NCBI GenBank assembly: GCA_013398055.1
Contig: VZRS01001745.1
Coordinates: forward strand, 3,581-67,580
Length of the DNA: 64,000 bases
Reading direction: 5' to 3'
From: Ifrita kowaldi
Taxonomy: Eukaryota > Chordata > Aves > Passeriformes > Cinclosomatidae
Part shown: in pieces, positions 22,601-31,600 of the stretch
Position numbering within the stretch: the first letter of the stretch is position 1
Layout of the letters: each line of letters opens with the position of its first letter
Made by a program: the position numbers and the translations under genes
The notes under the pieces: generated by a model
What the model saw: the letters and a program-made list of their open reading frames with translations, nothing else
The model's database searches: none
What the model was told of the DNA's origin: nothing

Positions 22601-25272
22601 GCTGAAATCTTCAGGGAGGGCTCTGCTGCTTGCTGTGAGAAGTCACAGTGCCTGTGAGTACCCAGTGCATCAGCTGCACTGTAAATTGTGACAGGTTCCA
22701 CTGCCTGGTGTGTCAGACTTTTTGACATGTAGGGTAATAACAAGAAATTATTTTTTCAAGGTTATCACCCAACATTTTTCTTGGAAAGGCATATCTTACC
22801 AATGCAGCTGAGTAAAAACATGCTGCATTGCAAAATACTATGTGTATGCTCCTGTTACACTGTATGGCTTTAATGTAGTTTATGCTTATTTTTCAGCTAC
22901 TTTTTATTTCCCCATGTCATACATAGGGAGGTGAGGACACCTATTTTTATACCTGTTTTGAGTGCCTTATGCTCACACACTGTTCTCTGTGACTTTGTGT
23001 ATGGCAGAATCTACGCAAAGTTATATTTACCAGTTTTTTTATCTGGCATCTTTTGCTGTTTTCCTTCTGGTATGTTTTTTAATGTCAGAAAACTGCATGT
23101 GTTAGCTGGCTGTATTCTTCTGTAGACATGTCTAGAATTTTTTTACCCTGAAGCCAACTTTTTTTGTCTGAAGCTAATGTTAGAGGCAAAGTTTGAAGTG
23201 TATTTTTGACTCATGTAATCCTTCTTCTGGCTTGAGGAACTAAACTTGTGACAAAGTACAATCAAGATGTTAGGAGGTTATGTGGTTTGGGTCTTTTTTC
23301 GTAATTGAACTTGTTCTTTTTGTAAGTGGTGAGTGAGTGTTCTTGAAAATGAAATTGATTCTTTCCTTGGGGGAACATATGGTGGGAAAATGTCGTCTTG
23401 AGTCATACCTCCAGCAGCAACTGTACATACCACAAACACCACTGGTTTTAGCATCAGTTTTATAGCTACTGAAGGACAGTGGTTGCTACATCATGAACTT
23501 AGTCATGAGTACTGTGTGAAACTTGGTATCCAGCACTGACTCAGCTGTGCAAATAAATTTAACTTGGGTATGCTCCAGTAACAGCCTGGCTGCTGCATAG
23601 GCTGTCAGCCTGGTAATGATTTCTGCTTGGTTTCTTTACCTAGAGATTCCTAAGACTGTGGGATGTATTCTAGGAAGTGAGTGGTAAATCACAGTTCCAT
23701 TACCACTGTGATTAAATAGGGCAGCTCTTGATGAATAGTTCTGACAAGTAACTGTAAGGTCGTTAGTAAATCTTTCCCTGGGTTGACATTCCTCTCAGCT
23801 TGTATAAATAATATTATAAATAATTTCTGTTGTCCAGGACAGGAGAGCATTTCTGCATTAAATACTTTACATTGCCTTGAGATCTTTGTGTTTGCCAGTC
23901 TAAACAGTGAAGAAAACTGGTCTGCTTCTTAACAAATTTCCAACATCAAGAGAGAGAAATCAGTTGTGAACAAGCTACTGCTGGCTAAATGCATTTCTAA
24001 GGTGGGATTTAGAGTCCTTTTGCTGCTCCTGTGTTGCTGGTAAAAATACTTGCCAAACTGTGGACAGTCTCTTTTCTGATGGAGTACTTGAAGGTAATTT
24101 GGCAAACAAATGAAAACATGCAAGCTTGTTTTAAACTCTGGGAGCAGCATACAGGAACAGTGTGATGTGAATTCACCAGGAGATGTGAATAGTGCTGTCT
24201 GAACACTGCCACTCGTGTCTTAAGTAGTTGTATATTTTGTATATTTATAGCAGGGAGTAGTCATGCAGGTAAGGGCAAGGCAGAGGGTAAATAGGAGTCA
24301 TTGCATCCTCTGATGTCTCATAGCTTTTCCTTTTGCACTCTTAATAACTGATTTCATTTTTGTCCTTTCTGTGGTACAGAGGGGACAGCTGTAGAAGATG
24401 GTGAACCAGTCAAAAAGAAGAAAAAGAAAAAGGATAAGGAAAAGCAAGTTGAAGAAGAGGAGGAGGTACTGAGTGAGGAACTCCCCACCAGCCCCGTAAT
24501 TGAGGTGAGGCAGAATTACACATCTACCTGATAGTTTCTGGGAATGTGTTCTCTCCAAAACATAGAATGTAAAGTGAGGAGTGGGGAGAAATTCATATAT
24601 GTGTGATGTATGGTATGCAAATAGTTTTGCTCTAGTAACTTTATTTTGTGGTATCCACCACTGTAATGTCCAAGAGGATTTGCATTACAAAATAAGATCT
24701 GGGAAGTTGGTGACTGCAATGCCTCCATTCCCCTCCTGCCCTCTGCCCACCCCCAGCTCTAGTCTTCTCTCTCTTTGCATCTTTTCTAGTGGGGAGAGTG
24801 TCCCTTGGTGCCAATCCACAGGCATCTCTCTCGACTTTGGGGCTTGTAGGGAGCAGAGGCTGTACCTGCTGATTTGATGTCTTCTAGCAACAGTAGAGCA
24901 GATGGGACCAAACTCAACTTTTTGCTCAGTTTTGAAGTCCTATTCTTAACACAGGGTTTAATTTTCTGCCCTTAGTGTGTGTCAGCTGCGGGGCCTGGGG
25001 GCAGTGCTGAGCTGTGGCAGTGTGGCACAGCCTCCCTGCCCCTGTACACAGCCAGTGCATTTAGCAACTGAGGGAGGGACATCTCCTGGGTTGTGCTCTG
25101 CTGAGCATGGCAGCTGCTGGAGTGATGCTTTGGGTGTGAGCCCTGTTGCCCAGCTACACATGTTGCTTTGCTTTTCCATGATGCTTCGTTCATGGCAACA
25201 TTTGTTTGTTTGCAGAATACAGAGAAAAAGAAGAAGAAAAAAAAGAAAATGAAAAATGAGGGTGAAGACTGA
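13..25272 (+). CDS. NOP58: NOP58 gene, nucleolar box C/D snoRNP core protein (15 coding exons)
   Basis: NOP58 is a nucleolar core protein of box C/D snoRNPs. With NOP56, fibrillarin and SNU13 it assembles on C/D snoRNAs that direct rRNA 2'-O-methylation and some pre-rRNA processing. Fifteen exons joined by GT-AG introns give 1587 nt, or 528 residues plus TGA; human NOP58 has 529. I recognise the N-terminal NOP5NT part (exons 1-3), the NOSIC/coiled-coil part (exons 6-7, about residues 146-213), and the Nop domain (exons 9-11, about 262-403) with GAEKALFRAL at residues 321-330. The tail is rich in Lys and Glu/Asp (exons 13-15). Exon phases match throughout and no frameshift or premature stop is seen. 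The window opens 12 nt before the ATG, so the promoter is absent. Four introns carry C/D snoRNAs. Identity is close to certain; exon edges were set by eye. Confidence 0.97.
58..4115 (+). other. NOP58: NOP58 intron 1
   Basis: Intron of 4058 bases with donor GTGAGC and acceptor TTTTCCTGCAG. The first 1.5 kb is CpG-island sequence, including a 17-base direct repeat at 1473-1489 and 1512-1528. The rest is ordinary A+T-rich intron with a T-run at about 2679-2700. I see no exon or convincing snoRNA in it. Confidence 0.9.
4116..4192 (+). CDS. NOP58: NOP58 exon 2
   Basis: Residues 16-41 (VLNEKKLQEVDSLWKEFETP and onward) match the NOP5NT region of vertebrate NOP58. The exon is 77 nt, with acceptor TGCAG| and donor AT|GTAAGC. 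It ends two bases into the Ile codon that exon 3 completes. Confidence 0.97.
4193..5891 (+). other. NOP58: NOP58 intron 2
   Basis: Intron of 1699 bases (GTAAGC to CTGTAG). It is A+T-rich with a T-run at about 5658-5670. No RNA gene or repeat family was recognised. Confidence 0.9.
5892..5944 (+). CDS. NOP58: NOP58 exon 3
   Basis: Residues 41-59 (VKLKHFEKFQDTTEALA). The exon is 53 nt, with acceptor CTGTAG| and donor G|GTAAGT, and ends in phase 1. It completes the NOP5NT domain with exons 1 and 2. Confidence 0.97.
5945..7750 (+). other. NOP58: NOP58 intron 3, snoRNA host
   Basis: Intron of 1806 bases (GTAAGT to TATACAG). It holds a SNORD70-type C/D snoRNA at 6212-6302; the other sequence is A+T-rich and shows nothing further I can support. 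Confidence 0.9.
6212..6302 (+). ncRNA. SNORD70: Box C/D snoRNA, SNORD70-type copy 1 (guide to 18S A512)
   Basis: A perfect 13-bp terminal stem (6212-6224 with 6290-6302) encloses box C ATGATGG (6226-6232) and box D CTGA (6286-6289). A possible D' CTGA lies at 6246-6249, with a degenerate C' at about 6253-6259. The 13 nt before the D box (6272-6284) are complementary to the 18S sequence GGUAGUGACGAAA. The fifth base upstream of box D (T6281) faces the A I number 512 in human 18S, which is the known SNORD70 target. Box C ends in G rather than A. The RNA would be released from spliced or debranched intron 3. SNORD70 lies in NOP58 in human, which supports the call. Confidence 0.93.
7751..7875 (+). 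CDS. NOP58: NOP58 exon 4
   Basis: Residues 59-100, including STALVEGKLSKNLKKILKKI and LAVADAKLGGVIK, align with human NOP58. The exon is 125 nt, with acceptor TATACAG| and donor AAG|GTGATA, and ends in phase 0. The donor departs from GTRAGT at +5. Confidence 0.96.
7876..8890 (+). other. NOP58: NOP58 intron 4
   Basis: Intron of 1015 bases (GTGATA to CCTGCAG). No RNA gene or repeat could be supported; a weak C/D-like pattern near its 3' end was rejected. Confidence 0.88.
8891..9027 (+). CDS. NOP58: NOP58 exon 5
   Basis: Residues 101-146 (EKLNLSCIHSPMVTELMRGI, then REMAAMCLGLAH). The exon is 137 nt, with acceptor CCTGCAG| and donor AG|GTGAGC, and ends in phase 2. It carries the conserved region leading into the NOSIC part. 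Confidence 0.97.
9028..10219 (+). other. NOP58: NOP58 intron 5
   Basis: Intron of 1192 bases (GTGAGC to CTCCTCAG). I see no RNA gene or recognised repeat. A 161-codon open frame that crosses the end of this intron and enters exon 6 is the exon's own frame extended upstream. Confidence 0.88.
10220..10284 (+). CDS. NOP58: NOP58 exon 6
   Basis: Residues 146-168 (SLSRYKLKFSPDKVDTMIIQ and onward) match human SLSRYRLKFSADKVDTMIVQ. The exon is 65 nt, with acceptor CTCCTCAG| and donor T|GTAAGT, and ends in phase 1. It begins the NOSIC/coiled-coil part. Confidence 0.97.
10285..11580 (+). other. NOP58: NOP58 intron 6, snoRNA host
   Basis: Intron of 1296 bases (GTAAGT to TTTCTTTCAG). It holds the second SNORD70-type snoRNA at about 10871-10963. 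Nothing else could be supported. Confidence 0.9.
10871..10963 (+). ncRNA. Box C/D snoRNA, SNORD70-type copy 2 (guide to 18S A512)
   Basis: Box C ATGATGA (10887-10893), D' CTGA (10906-10909), C' TGATGT (10916-10921) and box D CTGA (10946-10949) are all visible. The flanks form a stem of 8 positions with one mismatch (10878-10885 with 10950-10957), extended by TCCC/GGGA at 10871-10874 and 10960-10963. The 12 nt before box D (10933-10944) pair with the same 18S segment as copy 1 in the same register, so the predicted target is A512. The 3' half is identical to copy 1 over 26 bases, while the 5' half is unrelated. The boxes here are closer to consensus than in copy 1. It may correspond to a SNORD70B-like paralogue. 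Confidence 0.9.
11581..11715 (+). CDS. NOP58: NOP58 exon 7
   Basis: Residues 168-213, including LLDDLDKELNNYIMRCREWY and GWHFPELGKIITDNLTYCKC. This is the most strongly conserved NOSIC/coiled-coil stretch of NOP58. The exon is 135 nt, with acceptor TTTCAG| and donor G|GTGAGT, and ends in phase 1. Confidence 0.98.
11716..12649 (+). other. NOP58: NOP58 intron 7
   Basis: Intron of 934 bases (GTGAGT to CCCACAG). It contains a G/T-rich simple tract at about 12162-12223. No snoRNA could be supported. Confidence 0.88.
12162..12223. repeat. T/G-rich low-complexity tract
   Basis: About 60 bases made only of T and G (apart from the edges), as T-runs broken by short G-runs and GTT units. It lies within intron 7. 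Similar tracts recur elsewhere in the window. Confidence 0.85.
12650..12795 (+). CDS. NOP58: NOP58 exon 8
   Basis: Residues 213-261. It starts GDRSNFASSDVSDILPEE, where human has GDRKNYASAKLSELLPEE, and continues KAAAEISMGTEVSEEDI. The exon is 146 nt, with acceptor CCCACAG| and donor CAG|GTATGT, and ends in phase 0. Confidence 0.97.
12796..13754 (+). other. NOP58: NOP58 intron 8, snoRNA host
   Basis: Intron of 959 bases (GTATGT to GTGCCAG). It holds a SNORD11-type snoRNA at 12897-12978. The last 190 bases stay open in the frame of exon 9, probably by chance. Confidence 0.9.
12897..12978 (+). ncRNA. Box C/D snoRNA, SNORD11-type copy 1 (guide to 18S G509)
   Basis: A perfect 6-bp terminal stem, GATGGC (12897-12902) with GCCATC (12973-12978), encloses box C GTGATGA (12904-12910) and box D CTGA (12969-12972). 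An internal CTGATG (12930-12935) could serve as overlapping D'/C'. The 11 nt at 12956-12966 are complementary to GAGGUAGUGAC of 18S rRNA. The fifth base before box D (C12964) faces the G I number 509, the known SNORD11 target. Human NOP58 hosts SNORD11 and SNORD11B; which of these this copy matches cannot be decided here. Confidence 0.93.
13755..13881 (+). CDS. NOP58: NOP58 exon 9
   Basis: Residues 262-304, start of the Nop domain: VIEISEYRTQLYDYLKNRMM, then APNLTVMVGELVGARLIAHA. The exon is 127 nt, with acceptor GTGCCAG| and donor G|GTGGGT, and ends in phase 1. Confidence 0.98.
13882..14523 (+). other. NOP58: NOP58 intron 9, snoRNA host
   Basis: Intron of 642 bases (GTGGGT to TGTCTAG), the shortest in the gene. 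It holds a SNORD11-type snoRNA at about 14052-14132. Confidence 0.9.
14052..14132 (+). ncRNA. Box C/D snoRNA, SNORD11-type copy 2 (guide to 18S G509)
   Basis: Box C GTGATGA (14056-14062) and box D CTGA (14126-14129) are consensus. D' CTGA lies at 14080-14083, and C' is degenerate near 14093-14099. The guide (14113-14123) is complementary to GAGGUAGUGAC of 18S over 11 bp, with two further possible U-G pairs. C14121, five bases before box D, faces G509. The external stem is short (GTC with GAC next to the boxes, then mismatches). This stem is much weaker than in the other three snoRNAs, so its ends are less certain. Confidence 0.88.
14524..14687 (+). CDS. NOP58: NOP58 exon 10
   Basis: Residues 304-358, core of the Nop domain. 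GAEKALFRALK (from residue 321) and FGLIYHASLVGQ are the most diagnostic strings. The exon is 164 nt, with acceptor TGTCTAG| and donor AAG|GTAAGT, and ends in phase 0. Confidence 0.98.
14688..15408 (+). other. NOP58: NOP58 intron 10
   Basis: Intron of 721 bases (GTAAGT to TTTTCCAG). I see no snoRNA, repeat or other feature in it. Confidence 0.88.
15409..15543 (+). CDS. NOP58: NOP58 exon 11
   Basis: Residues 359-403, end of the Nop domain: ISRMLAAKTALTIRYDALGE, then LKVETRLRLLEERG. The exon is 135 nt, with acceptor TTTTCCAG| and donor GGG|GTAAGT, and ends in phase 0. Confidence 0.97.
15544..16736 (+). other. NOP58: NOP58 intron 11
   Basis: Intron of 1193 bases (GTAAGT to CTTGTAG). Nothing beyond ordinary intron sequence could be supported. 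Confidence 0.88.
16737..16798 (+). CDS. NOP58: NOP58 exon 12
   Basis: Residues 404-424 (IRRISGTGKALAKTDKYQNK and onward) match human IRKISGTGKALAKTEKY. The exon is 62 nt, with acceptor CTTGTAG| and donor AG|GTGAAT, and ends in phase 2. Confidence 0.96.
16799..19316 (+). other. NOP58: NOP58 intron 12
   Basis: Intron of 2518 bases (GTGAAT to CATTACAG). No RNA gene or recognised repeat was found. Confidence 0.88.
19317..19450 (+). CDS. NOP58: NOP58 exon 13
   Basis: Residues 424-469 (EIKVFDPSGDSTLPVVSKKR and onward), start of the charged C-terminal tail. KKRK here looks like part of a nuclear localisation signal. The exon is 134 nt with acceptor CATTACAG|. The donor AAAG|GTTGGT is far from GTRAGT. 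The frame stays open for 124 codons if the intron is retained. The splice to exon 14 is supported by phase and by the matching tail composition. Confidence 0.92.
19451..24379 (+). other. NOP58: NOP58 intron 13
   Basis: The longest NOP58 intron, 4929 bases (GTTGGT to GTGGTACAG). Apart from the open stretch at its 5' end (19451-19821), I see no exon, snoRNA or identifiable repeat. Confidence 0.85.
24380..24504 (+). CDS. NOP58: NOP58 exon 14
   Basis: Residues 469-510 of the Lys/Glu-rich tail: a KKKKKKKDKEK block followed by QVEEEEEVLSEELPTSPVIE. The exon is 125 nt, with acceptor GGTACAG| and donor GAG|GTGAGG, and ends in phase 0. Such KKE/D tails are typical of NOP58 and NOP56 and diverge quickly in sequence. 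Confidence 0.93.
24505..25215 (+). other. NOP58: NOP58 intron 14
   Basis: Intron of 711 bases (GTGAGG to TTTGCAG). Nothing else could be supported in it. Confidence 0.88.
25216..25272 (+). CDS. NOP58: NOP58 exon 15 (coding part) and stop
   Basis: Residues 511-528: NTEKKKKKKKMKNEGED, then TGA at 25270-25272. Human NOP58 ends in a similar lysine run and acidic end. The acceptor is TTTGCAG|. The frame agrees with all upstream exons (1587 nt in total). Confidence 0.95.
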   Translation, partial: NTEKKKKKKKKMKNEGED

Positions 25273-25700
25273 TGAGGAACAGGGGAAAACACTGGCCCTT
25301 GGACAGCTGCTTCGGAGTAGCATTTCTCAACATAATTTGTTTAGCCTCTTGCTGAAAACTAACTTCCCTGTGTTGCAAGAGGGCAAGGAGATGGGTTTGA
25401 TAGCTGTCTTCTCCCTGGAACAGGATATCCTGGTGTCTCGGCTAATTAGGAGGATTATTATTTTTTTTTGTTTAAAAGCTCACAATAGATCCTCTTTCTT
25501 TTGGAGAAACCAGTCTCCACTGATAAGGAATAAAAACATTTTTATGGAGATGTTATGCCTCTGTTTTTTTAACTTGTTTGCTAGTTTTCTAGCCATTATT
25601 AGGACTATTTCTAAGATGTGTTGTTTTAAATGACTGATCAGTTCTAAAGTTCTAAATGTGTAAATGTTCTGTTGCAGTTTATTCTCTAAAGATTTCAAAG
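25273..25700 (+). other. NOP58: Probable NOP58 3' UTR
   Basis: The A+T-rich sequence after the stop includes a canonical poly(A) hexamer at 25529. The end of the transcript is not fixed by the sequence. An antisense open frame across this stretch (25480-25944) resembles nothing I know. Confidence 0.5.
25529..25534 (+). promoter_or_regulatory. NOP58: Candidate NOP58 polyadenylation signal
   Basis: AATAAA lies 257 bases after the NOP58 stop, the first canonical hexamer downstream. Further AATAAA hexamers near 27.4-27.6 kb could serve longer 3' ends. Choice between them needs transcript data. Confidence 0.55.
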
Positions 25701-25960
25701 GTTGTAATATTCTTAAATTCTCCATAAAATGGATACAAATATCTATGCATAATATCAAAGATGCTTTGAACAGCTGAGGTGTGTTATTGAGTCTGCACTG
25801 TAGTTCTCTTGATAAAGCCTTTTCTAAGAATCTTCCAGATGTTTTAGTTTTGCTGCACTGGCCAACAAAATTCAGATGCATGTTTTGAACAAATGTGAGG
25901 TAGCATTCAAATTGCTTCATGGTGATTGTAGCAACTTCCCTCACTTGATTTAAAAACTAA

Positions 25961-26041
25961 ACAAAAAAAACCAACCAACCAAGCAGCCCCCCAAAAAAAC
26001 CCAAAAACCCAACAAAAAAACCCCAACCAACCAAACCCAAG
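25961..26041. repeat. A/C-rich low-complexity tract
   Basis: About 80 bases composed almost only of A-runs and C-runs, including CCAACCAACC units. It is the reverse complement of the T/G-rich type seen at 12162, 28560 and 55123. Confidence 0.85.
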
Positions 26042-28559
26042 GCAAAATTACTTATTCAGCTATCTGATAATGAAGCAGAAAAGACAAGTGTTTTATTAGT
26101 AGCAGAAATCAGCCATTTGCTAATTCTGCCATTCTTGAGGGAATACAGATGCACTGAAGTAGCATCATGTGATCAAGACTCCAAAGCTCTTATGGTGGAA
26201 AAGGAAACCATTTTTTTAAACTATGCTTAGCACTCAGTTTATTAATTAACATGAAGTTGTTGGTTTTTTCTAAGTGTAGTGGTAAGAGTATTACCTAAAC
26301 AAAAATCAGTTTCTTCAGCTGGGTAACATTTGGTACCTGCAGCCAGTGTAGCTGGTGTTTTTCTCTGGAATACAGCTCACTGAGCAGCTCCTTGGTACTG
26401 AACTGCCCGTGGCTTGTGGCCTGTCCATGCAAGTGCATCCCTGACGAGATTGGTAACAAGTTACTAATGCACTGTTCTATCAGTATCAAGAACATGAACT
26501 GCCTTTCTCTCCCCTCAGGAAGGTTGCAGTGAGTTTAACTGCTCTAATTGAGATTGCCTGGGAATACTGAGACTGTTCCAGTTAATCTGCTTTTTGCTAG
26601 ACAAGTAAGATGAATTTAAGCTGAAATGTTTAAATGGGCAGCAAAGGTATTAAAATGTATTCATAATGAAATAGAAGAGTTGACTATTAGTGCCTTTAGG
26701 TTTTTTTATTGTAAATGCATTTTCAAACAGGAGTCCTTACCAGACATGAAGTTCAATTTCCTCTGAACTATTAATGTAGTTGCTTCTTCAGAAGTATCAG
26801 ATAAATTATGTATGTGCTGTTCAGAAACTGTCCTGTATAATTTACTCTAATCAGCAAATTTATGTGAACATCAGTTGCTTAGTAAGTCTAATCAGTGGGA
26901 TCAAAATGGAGAGAAGTTATTTTTGCATGGGCACTTTTTCCTTCCTTTTGCTTATTCCTTTGATAACAAGGGAATAAGATTCACCTCTTTCCTTATGTAG
27001 CATATTTTAGTGGTTTATCATTGCAAGCCAATGTCCAGTGTAGGCCAGCTTCCATCTCATAAGGCAGTCCATTGGAGCTCAGTCATGAAGCAGCATGTCT
27101 TTCCCTCTCCTGCTCCTGTGCTGGGAATGTTGATTTTTAATATCCAATTAACTAGAACTTCTACTTTATTCTCTTTCAAAATGTGTGTGACCCAGAAATA
27201 CTGGGTGGAGAAGAAGAAGCAAATTTGAAGCTTTTCAGCGTTGGAAAGACCAATACACTCATCTGCCATCACCTCTTTTAAGCAGGTAAAGAAATTAAGT
27301 ACTCTGGGTTCTAGTTTGAACTGTTAAACTCCTCATCTTCAAAACAATGAGCTGCATATCCCAAAGGGCTGCTGCTGAAACACTGATAAGTGTATTCAGC
27401 TCAAGTGCTAAATATGATCAGTGAAAATAAACACTGGTGATAGACTGCAGTCACTGTAAGCCAGGTCACTGCATTTCAAGTTGCTTATCAGTTCAAGCAG
27501 ATAAGATTGGTTTGCTCACGCATGGTTTTCCACAAACGATGGTCTGGGCATTTGTGTACAGTCTTGCACCTTAAAATAATAATAAAGCCTCCAGTTATTG
27601 CTGGGACATACTACAACCTCTTTGGACAGAGAAGTGATTCTTACCTAAGAAGTGTGACAGGCCTTTAATCGAGACCCAAACCTTTTATCTTTTTACAGTA
27701 GATTTGAGGCTTGTACAGCCTCTCCTGTAAGGAGTAATTGTGCATCAAAGACATGTAGGTAGAGCCTGGACCATGGGTCACCAGTTTTTGTAAGGGAAGT
27801 GATTCATCCGAAAATGGATCTTTTGTCTATTGATAAAAAGCAAAACCAAAATCCCAGAACTAATATTAGAGTAAGGATAGAGGCTTTGAGTATTTTGAAT
27901 GCAGAAAGAAGAGTTAGCCAGGCTGATGATGGCATTTAAAGCAAAACAGCAAGAGCTGTGGAACAGAAGGATCTAAAATGATAATATGATCCTTAAACCA
28001 TTTTACCAATAGGGGTTACTCTAAGCCAAAACTAGCAGTGGAAGATGGTTGATGAACTAGGGCTAAGCCTAGAACAGGGTGAATGAGGGTGTTTTAAAGG
28101 AGTGGTTGGCAGTTTGAAAGGAACATAACATAGCCTATGCTCAGCTTTTCAAAATTATTCTCATGTTGGCTGAGAGCTGAAGGGGCAGGCAGCCTTCCTT
28201 CGCAGCCCACAGTAAGTTTAATTCATAGCTGACAGTCCCCTGGACTGTGCAGCTACAGCCCCTACCAGGGGAAGGGGTTCCATGCAGCTCCACTTCACTG
28301 CCAGGGACACAACCACCAGCCCAGCCTTCTGGGAGCTGCCGGGTGCTCACCCAGTGACAGTGCAGCCTTTCTGTGTGAGCCGGTGCCAACACCTCGTGTT
28401 CCCTCGAGGGGACCAGTTCTGTGAAGTACATGGGCCTGGCAGCTTCTGGGCTGAGCTCCTGGAGGTCTCCTACCTGCTTCTCCTTGTCACTCACACAGAC
28501 CCAAAAGGAAAGCAATGCTGGCTGTCAGCTGCAAAGCGCCTGGTAAAATTAATGGTTTG

Positions 28560-28659
28560 GATTTTGGTGGGGAGTTTTTTGGTTTTGGGGTTTGTTTGGT
28601 TTGGGTTGGATTTTTTTTTTTTGAGTGGAACTTTCTGCTTTTTTTTTTCTTTTCCTTTG
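28560..28659. repeat. T/G-rich low-complexity tract
   Basis: About 100 bases dominated by T-runs separated by GG or GGGG, with two long T-runs at the 3' side. No coding signal. Confidence 0.85.
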
Positions 28660-31600
28660 GAATTGAGCAGCTGTGCATTGTGCTCCCATTCCTGCTCTGC
28701 AGAATAAGTGAGTGCAGGGGCTGCTCACTGTCTGCTTCTGCCTGGGCACTCTCTCACCAGAGACATCATCCAGCTTTTTGAGTTGCTACTGTGAAAGCCC
28801 TTGTCAGGAAAATGAGTGTTTTCTTCAGGCTAAGACTGTAGTCTTTTGGAAAACAGATGTTTGGGGGGTTTGTTTGTTTGTTGCTTGGGAATTTGCCTGG
28901 TAGCATTCCCTGTGCATGAGGAGTTTTCATGGGAACATTGTGGGGCACTGCTGCAGCCCTGCCCTGCAGCAGCCCCTCACCCCAGTGCCTACAGGCCATG
29001 GCTGTGCACTTCCTTTCAGGCGCCTCCTGCTGCCTGCAGGCATCCTGCTTGCTCCAGCCATCCTGAAATTGTTCCTCCCACCCACAGACACACATCCTCT
29101 GCATGTCTTCCCTGTGTCTGTGCCTATGTGCAGCAGCTCGTGGGCATCAGAAGCCAAGGAGAGGGACCTCGTTTTCCCCGGCCACGGAATGAGATGGGCA
29201 GGCACCATGTACCACTCCAGGCATTAGCCCTTCTGCTCTGGGGTGAAGTTCTCCAGAGCTATCCTGGGATTTTGTGTGTCCCTGCAGTGAGAGGTGCCTG
29301 CTGAGACTGATGTAGAGCTGTAGGGACACAGAGGTAACTGCTCAGGGGTCACGAAGCCTGCCTGCTGTGGAGGGACAGAACCACTGCTGTTTTTCAGGTA
29401 AAACTTCAGCTCACCCACCCCTCTCAAGCTATTTCTTCACATGGAAAATCCCACAAGTCGACTTCCTGCTGTCTGTGCTGCATCCTGGTGCCTGTGTGGC
29501 CCTTCAGCAAGGCTTCACTTTCGCTGGAAAAAATAATAATTTTATTATAAACTACAGACAGCTCAGCAGTAGCTTCCTGTCTTTCTCAGGGAGAAGCACA
29601 GCAGCATGTTGTCTTTTGGAGGAGCTTAAAATTTTGACTAGAAATCTTGTCTGAGTTGTCACGGTCAGCCTCTGTGCCTCTCCAGCCACAGGGTGTGATG
29701 TGCAGCCCTCAGCATCAGTCAGCCTTACCCCCACAAAGCTGATGATGCCCTGGGCTGGAGGCTGTCTCCTCTGGCTAGCATGGAGTGCTGCCAAATGCTC
29801 CATCCATGCTTGCACTTCCTTATGCTTAATTAGCCCCTGCTGGAAGTCCAGGAGCTTCTGCAGTGAGTGCCTGTCCTCCAAGGGTGAGCCCTAGCTCTGA
29901 GCTTTTGTTTTCTTTTCATATCCTTTGCACTCTGTTGTATTTCTTAAGCAAAAGGTTATTCCTCCTTACAGCATTGAGCATCATGTGTTCAATGACTCCC
30001 AGGTTTTCAGCAGTATTAATCTGCAACAGATTTTCTAATGTTTAATTTCTCATCCCAGTTACTGGCCAATGGAAACAGCAATTTTGTCTCTACGGACCTC
30101 AAGTGAAATACAGTGAGTGGCAGATCGTGATGTTCTTGTGCAAAATTTGTGAGCTACCCTGGACAGAAAACATGGGGCAGGACTGAAGTGCCAGGATGAA
30201 GAAGTAGGAAAGTTGGGCTGACTGTGTAAGCCAGGAAAGGGCTCCAAATGTACGGGGAATGAATTAGAAAAACTCTCGTTTGGATCACAGCCCATTGGAC
30301 TTGCCACCTTTAATCTCTGATCTTTATATTCCACCTCTTAAAAACTGAGATAATGCCTCCCAAATCCCACAAGTGTACAGGGCTCTCATTATCGCATTAT
30401 TTATGAAGCACTATAAGAGCTCTAAATAGGATGTGATGTAGAAGTGTTGTGAAGAAGAGGAAGGAAAGCTGTTTGACAGCACAATGGCTGTGAGCAAGGT
30501 TGTCTAAGTCCATGATGAAATCTCTCTTGATAAAGCTGCAGCCAGTCTCAGGGCAGCCACACTAAATTCCCTCTTCTTGAAAAGGAACTAAATCTCACTG
30601 TGCCAAAACACAAAACATTTCCTTTTGCAGGATGGCAAAAAGGTTGCTTTTGTAGCAATGTAGAAGCACATTTAAAAATGACTTTTTAAAAAGTGGTTTG
30701 GGGCAGCACCAAAACCTGAGCTCAATCTTTAGTGCTGCTCTCTGCTGCAGAATCAGCAAGGCCATGCAAAATGGAAGCTACCATGGATGGGAGATGGGCT
30801 CCTGTTGAGACAGCTGTGAGCGTAACGCCATAACACTGCAGATAGAGATAAATGCCATATAATTGCCAGTTGCTCAATCAGTTTATTGCAACATGCTGAA
30901 GCAATCATGGGCAGTGCTGTGGCAGGGGAAGGTGCTTCCTCCCCATGGCCAGCTTGCCCGCGCCCACCTGGGAACAGCAGGACAAGGTAAAAACTTTCCC
31001 CTTAGTACAATTCTCCATGGCTTTGCTCGGTTCACAGCAAGGAGGTGCCAGGCAGGGTGAGGAATGCCAACAGAGGGCTCCTGTGCCCAGACCCAGGTGT
31101 GCCACGTGCAGTGCATGAGGGGGTGTTTGAACCTTGGCGGGTGCTTTCCTGTGAGACCCTTGTGCAAGAGCCCCTTGTGCTCCTCAAATCAACCGAGGCT
31201 TCTCAGGCAGGACTGATGTGGGGCCAGACCCACACTTGCTCTCCCCAAGAGACAGTTTCAGCTGCGGGATCGGTGCAGCCAGCTCTTGTTCCTGCCTGAC
31301 AGTGCATCCATGCAAATAGTGACATCCATCCATTAGAACCCCAGGGGGTATAGTGCTTCTAGACTGCAGTGATTAAATAAAACAACCAAAGATGTGGAAA
31401 TTATTTCCAGCATGTTCTGGATGTGTGAAGCTGTCACAGGTATCCAGAGTGCAAAAACAGAAATTCAAGTTCTAGGATCTGTGCTGTAGCATCTTTTAAA
31501 AATGTCATCAAAAACAAATCAAAAGAAGGCGGCTTTGTCTAGACGCTTGTTTCCTAACACCAAATGCCAGGAGTTATTGCGCCCGTACCTTTCTGGAGAC

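Noticed and set aside
24157..24208. C/D-like pattern in intron 13 with a short CAGT/ACTG stem
   Set aside because: About 52 nt in total, shorter than functional C/D snoRNAs, and no rRNA guide was recognised.
29552..29881. Antisense 110-codon frame with protein-like text and a GTAAG donor-like site
   Set aside because: It has no ATG (first codon TTG), the upstream sequence is purine-rich with no credible acceptor, and no family is recognised.
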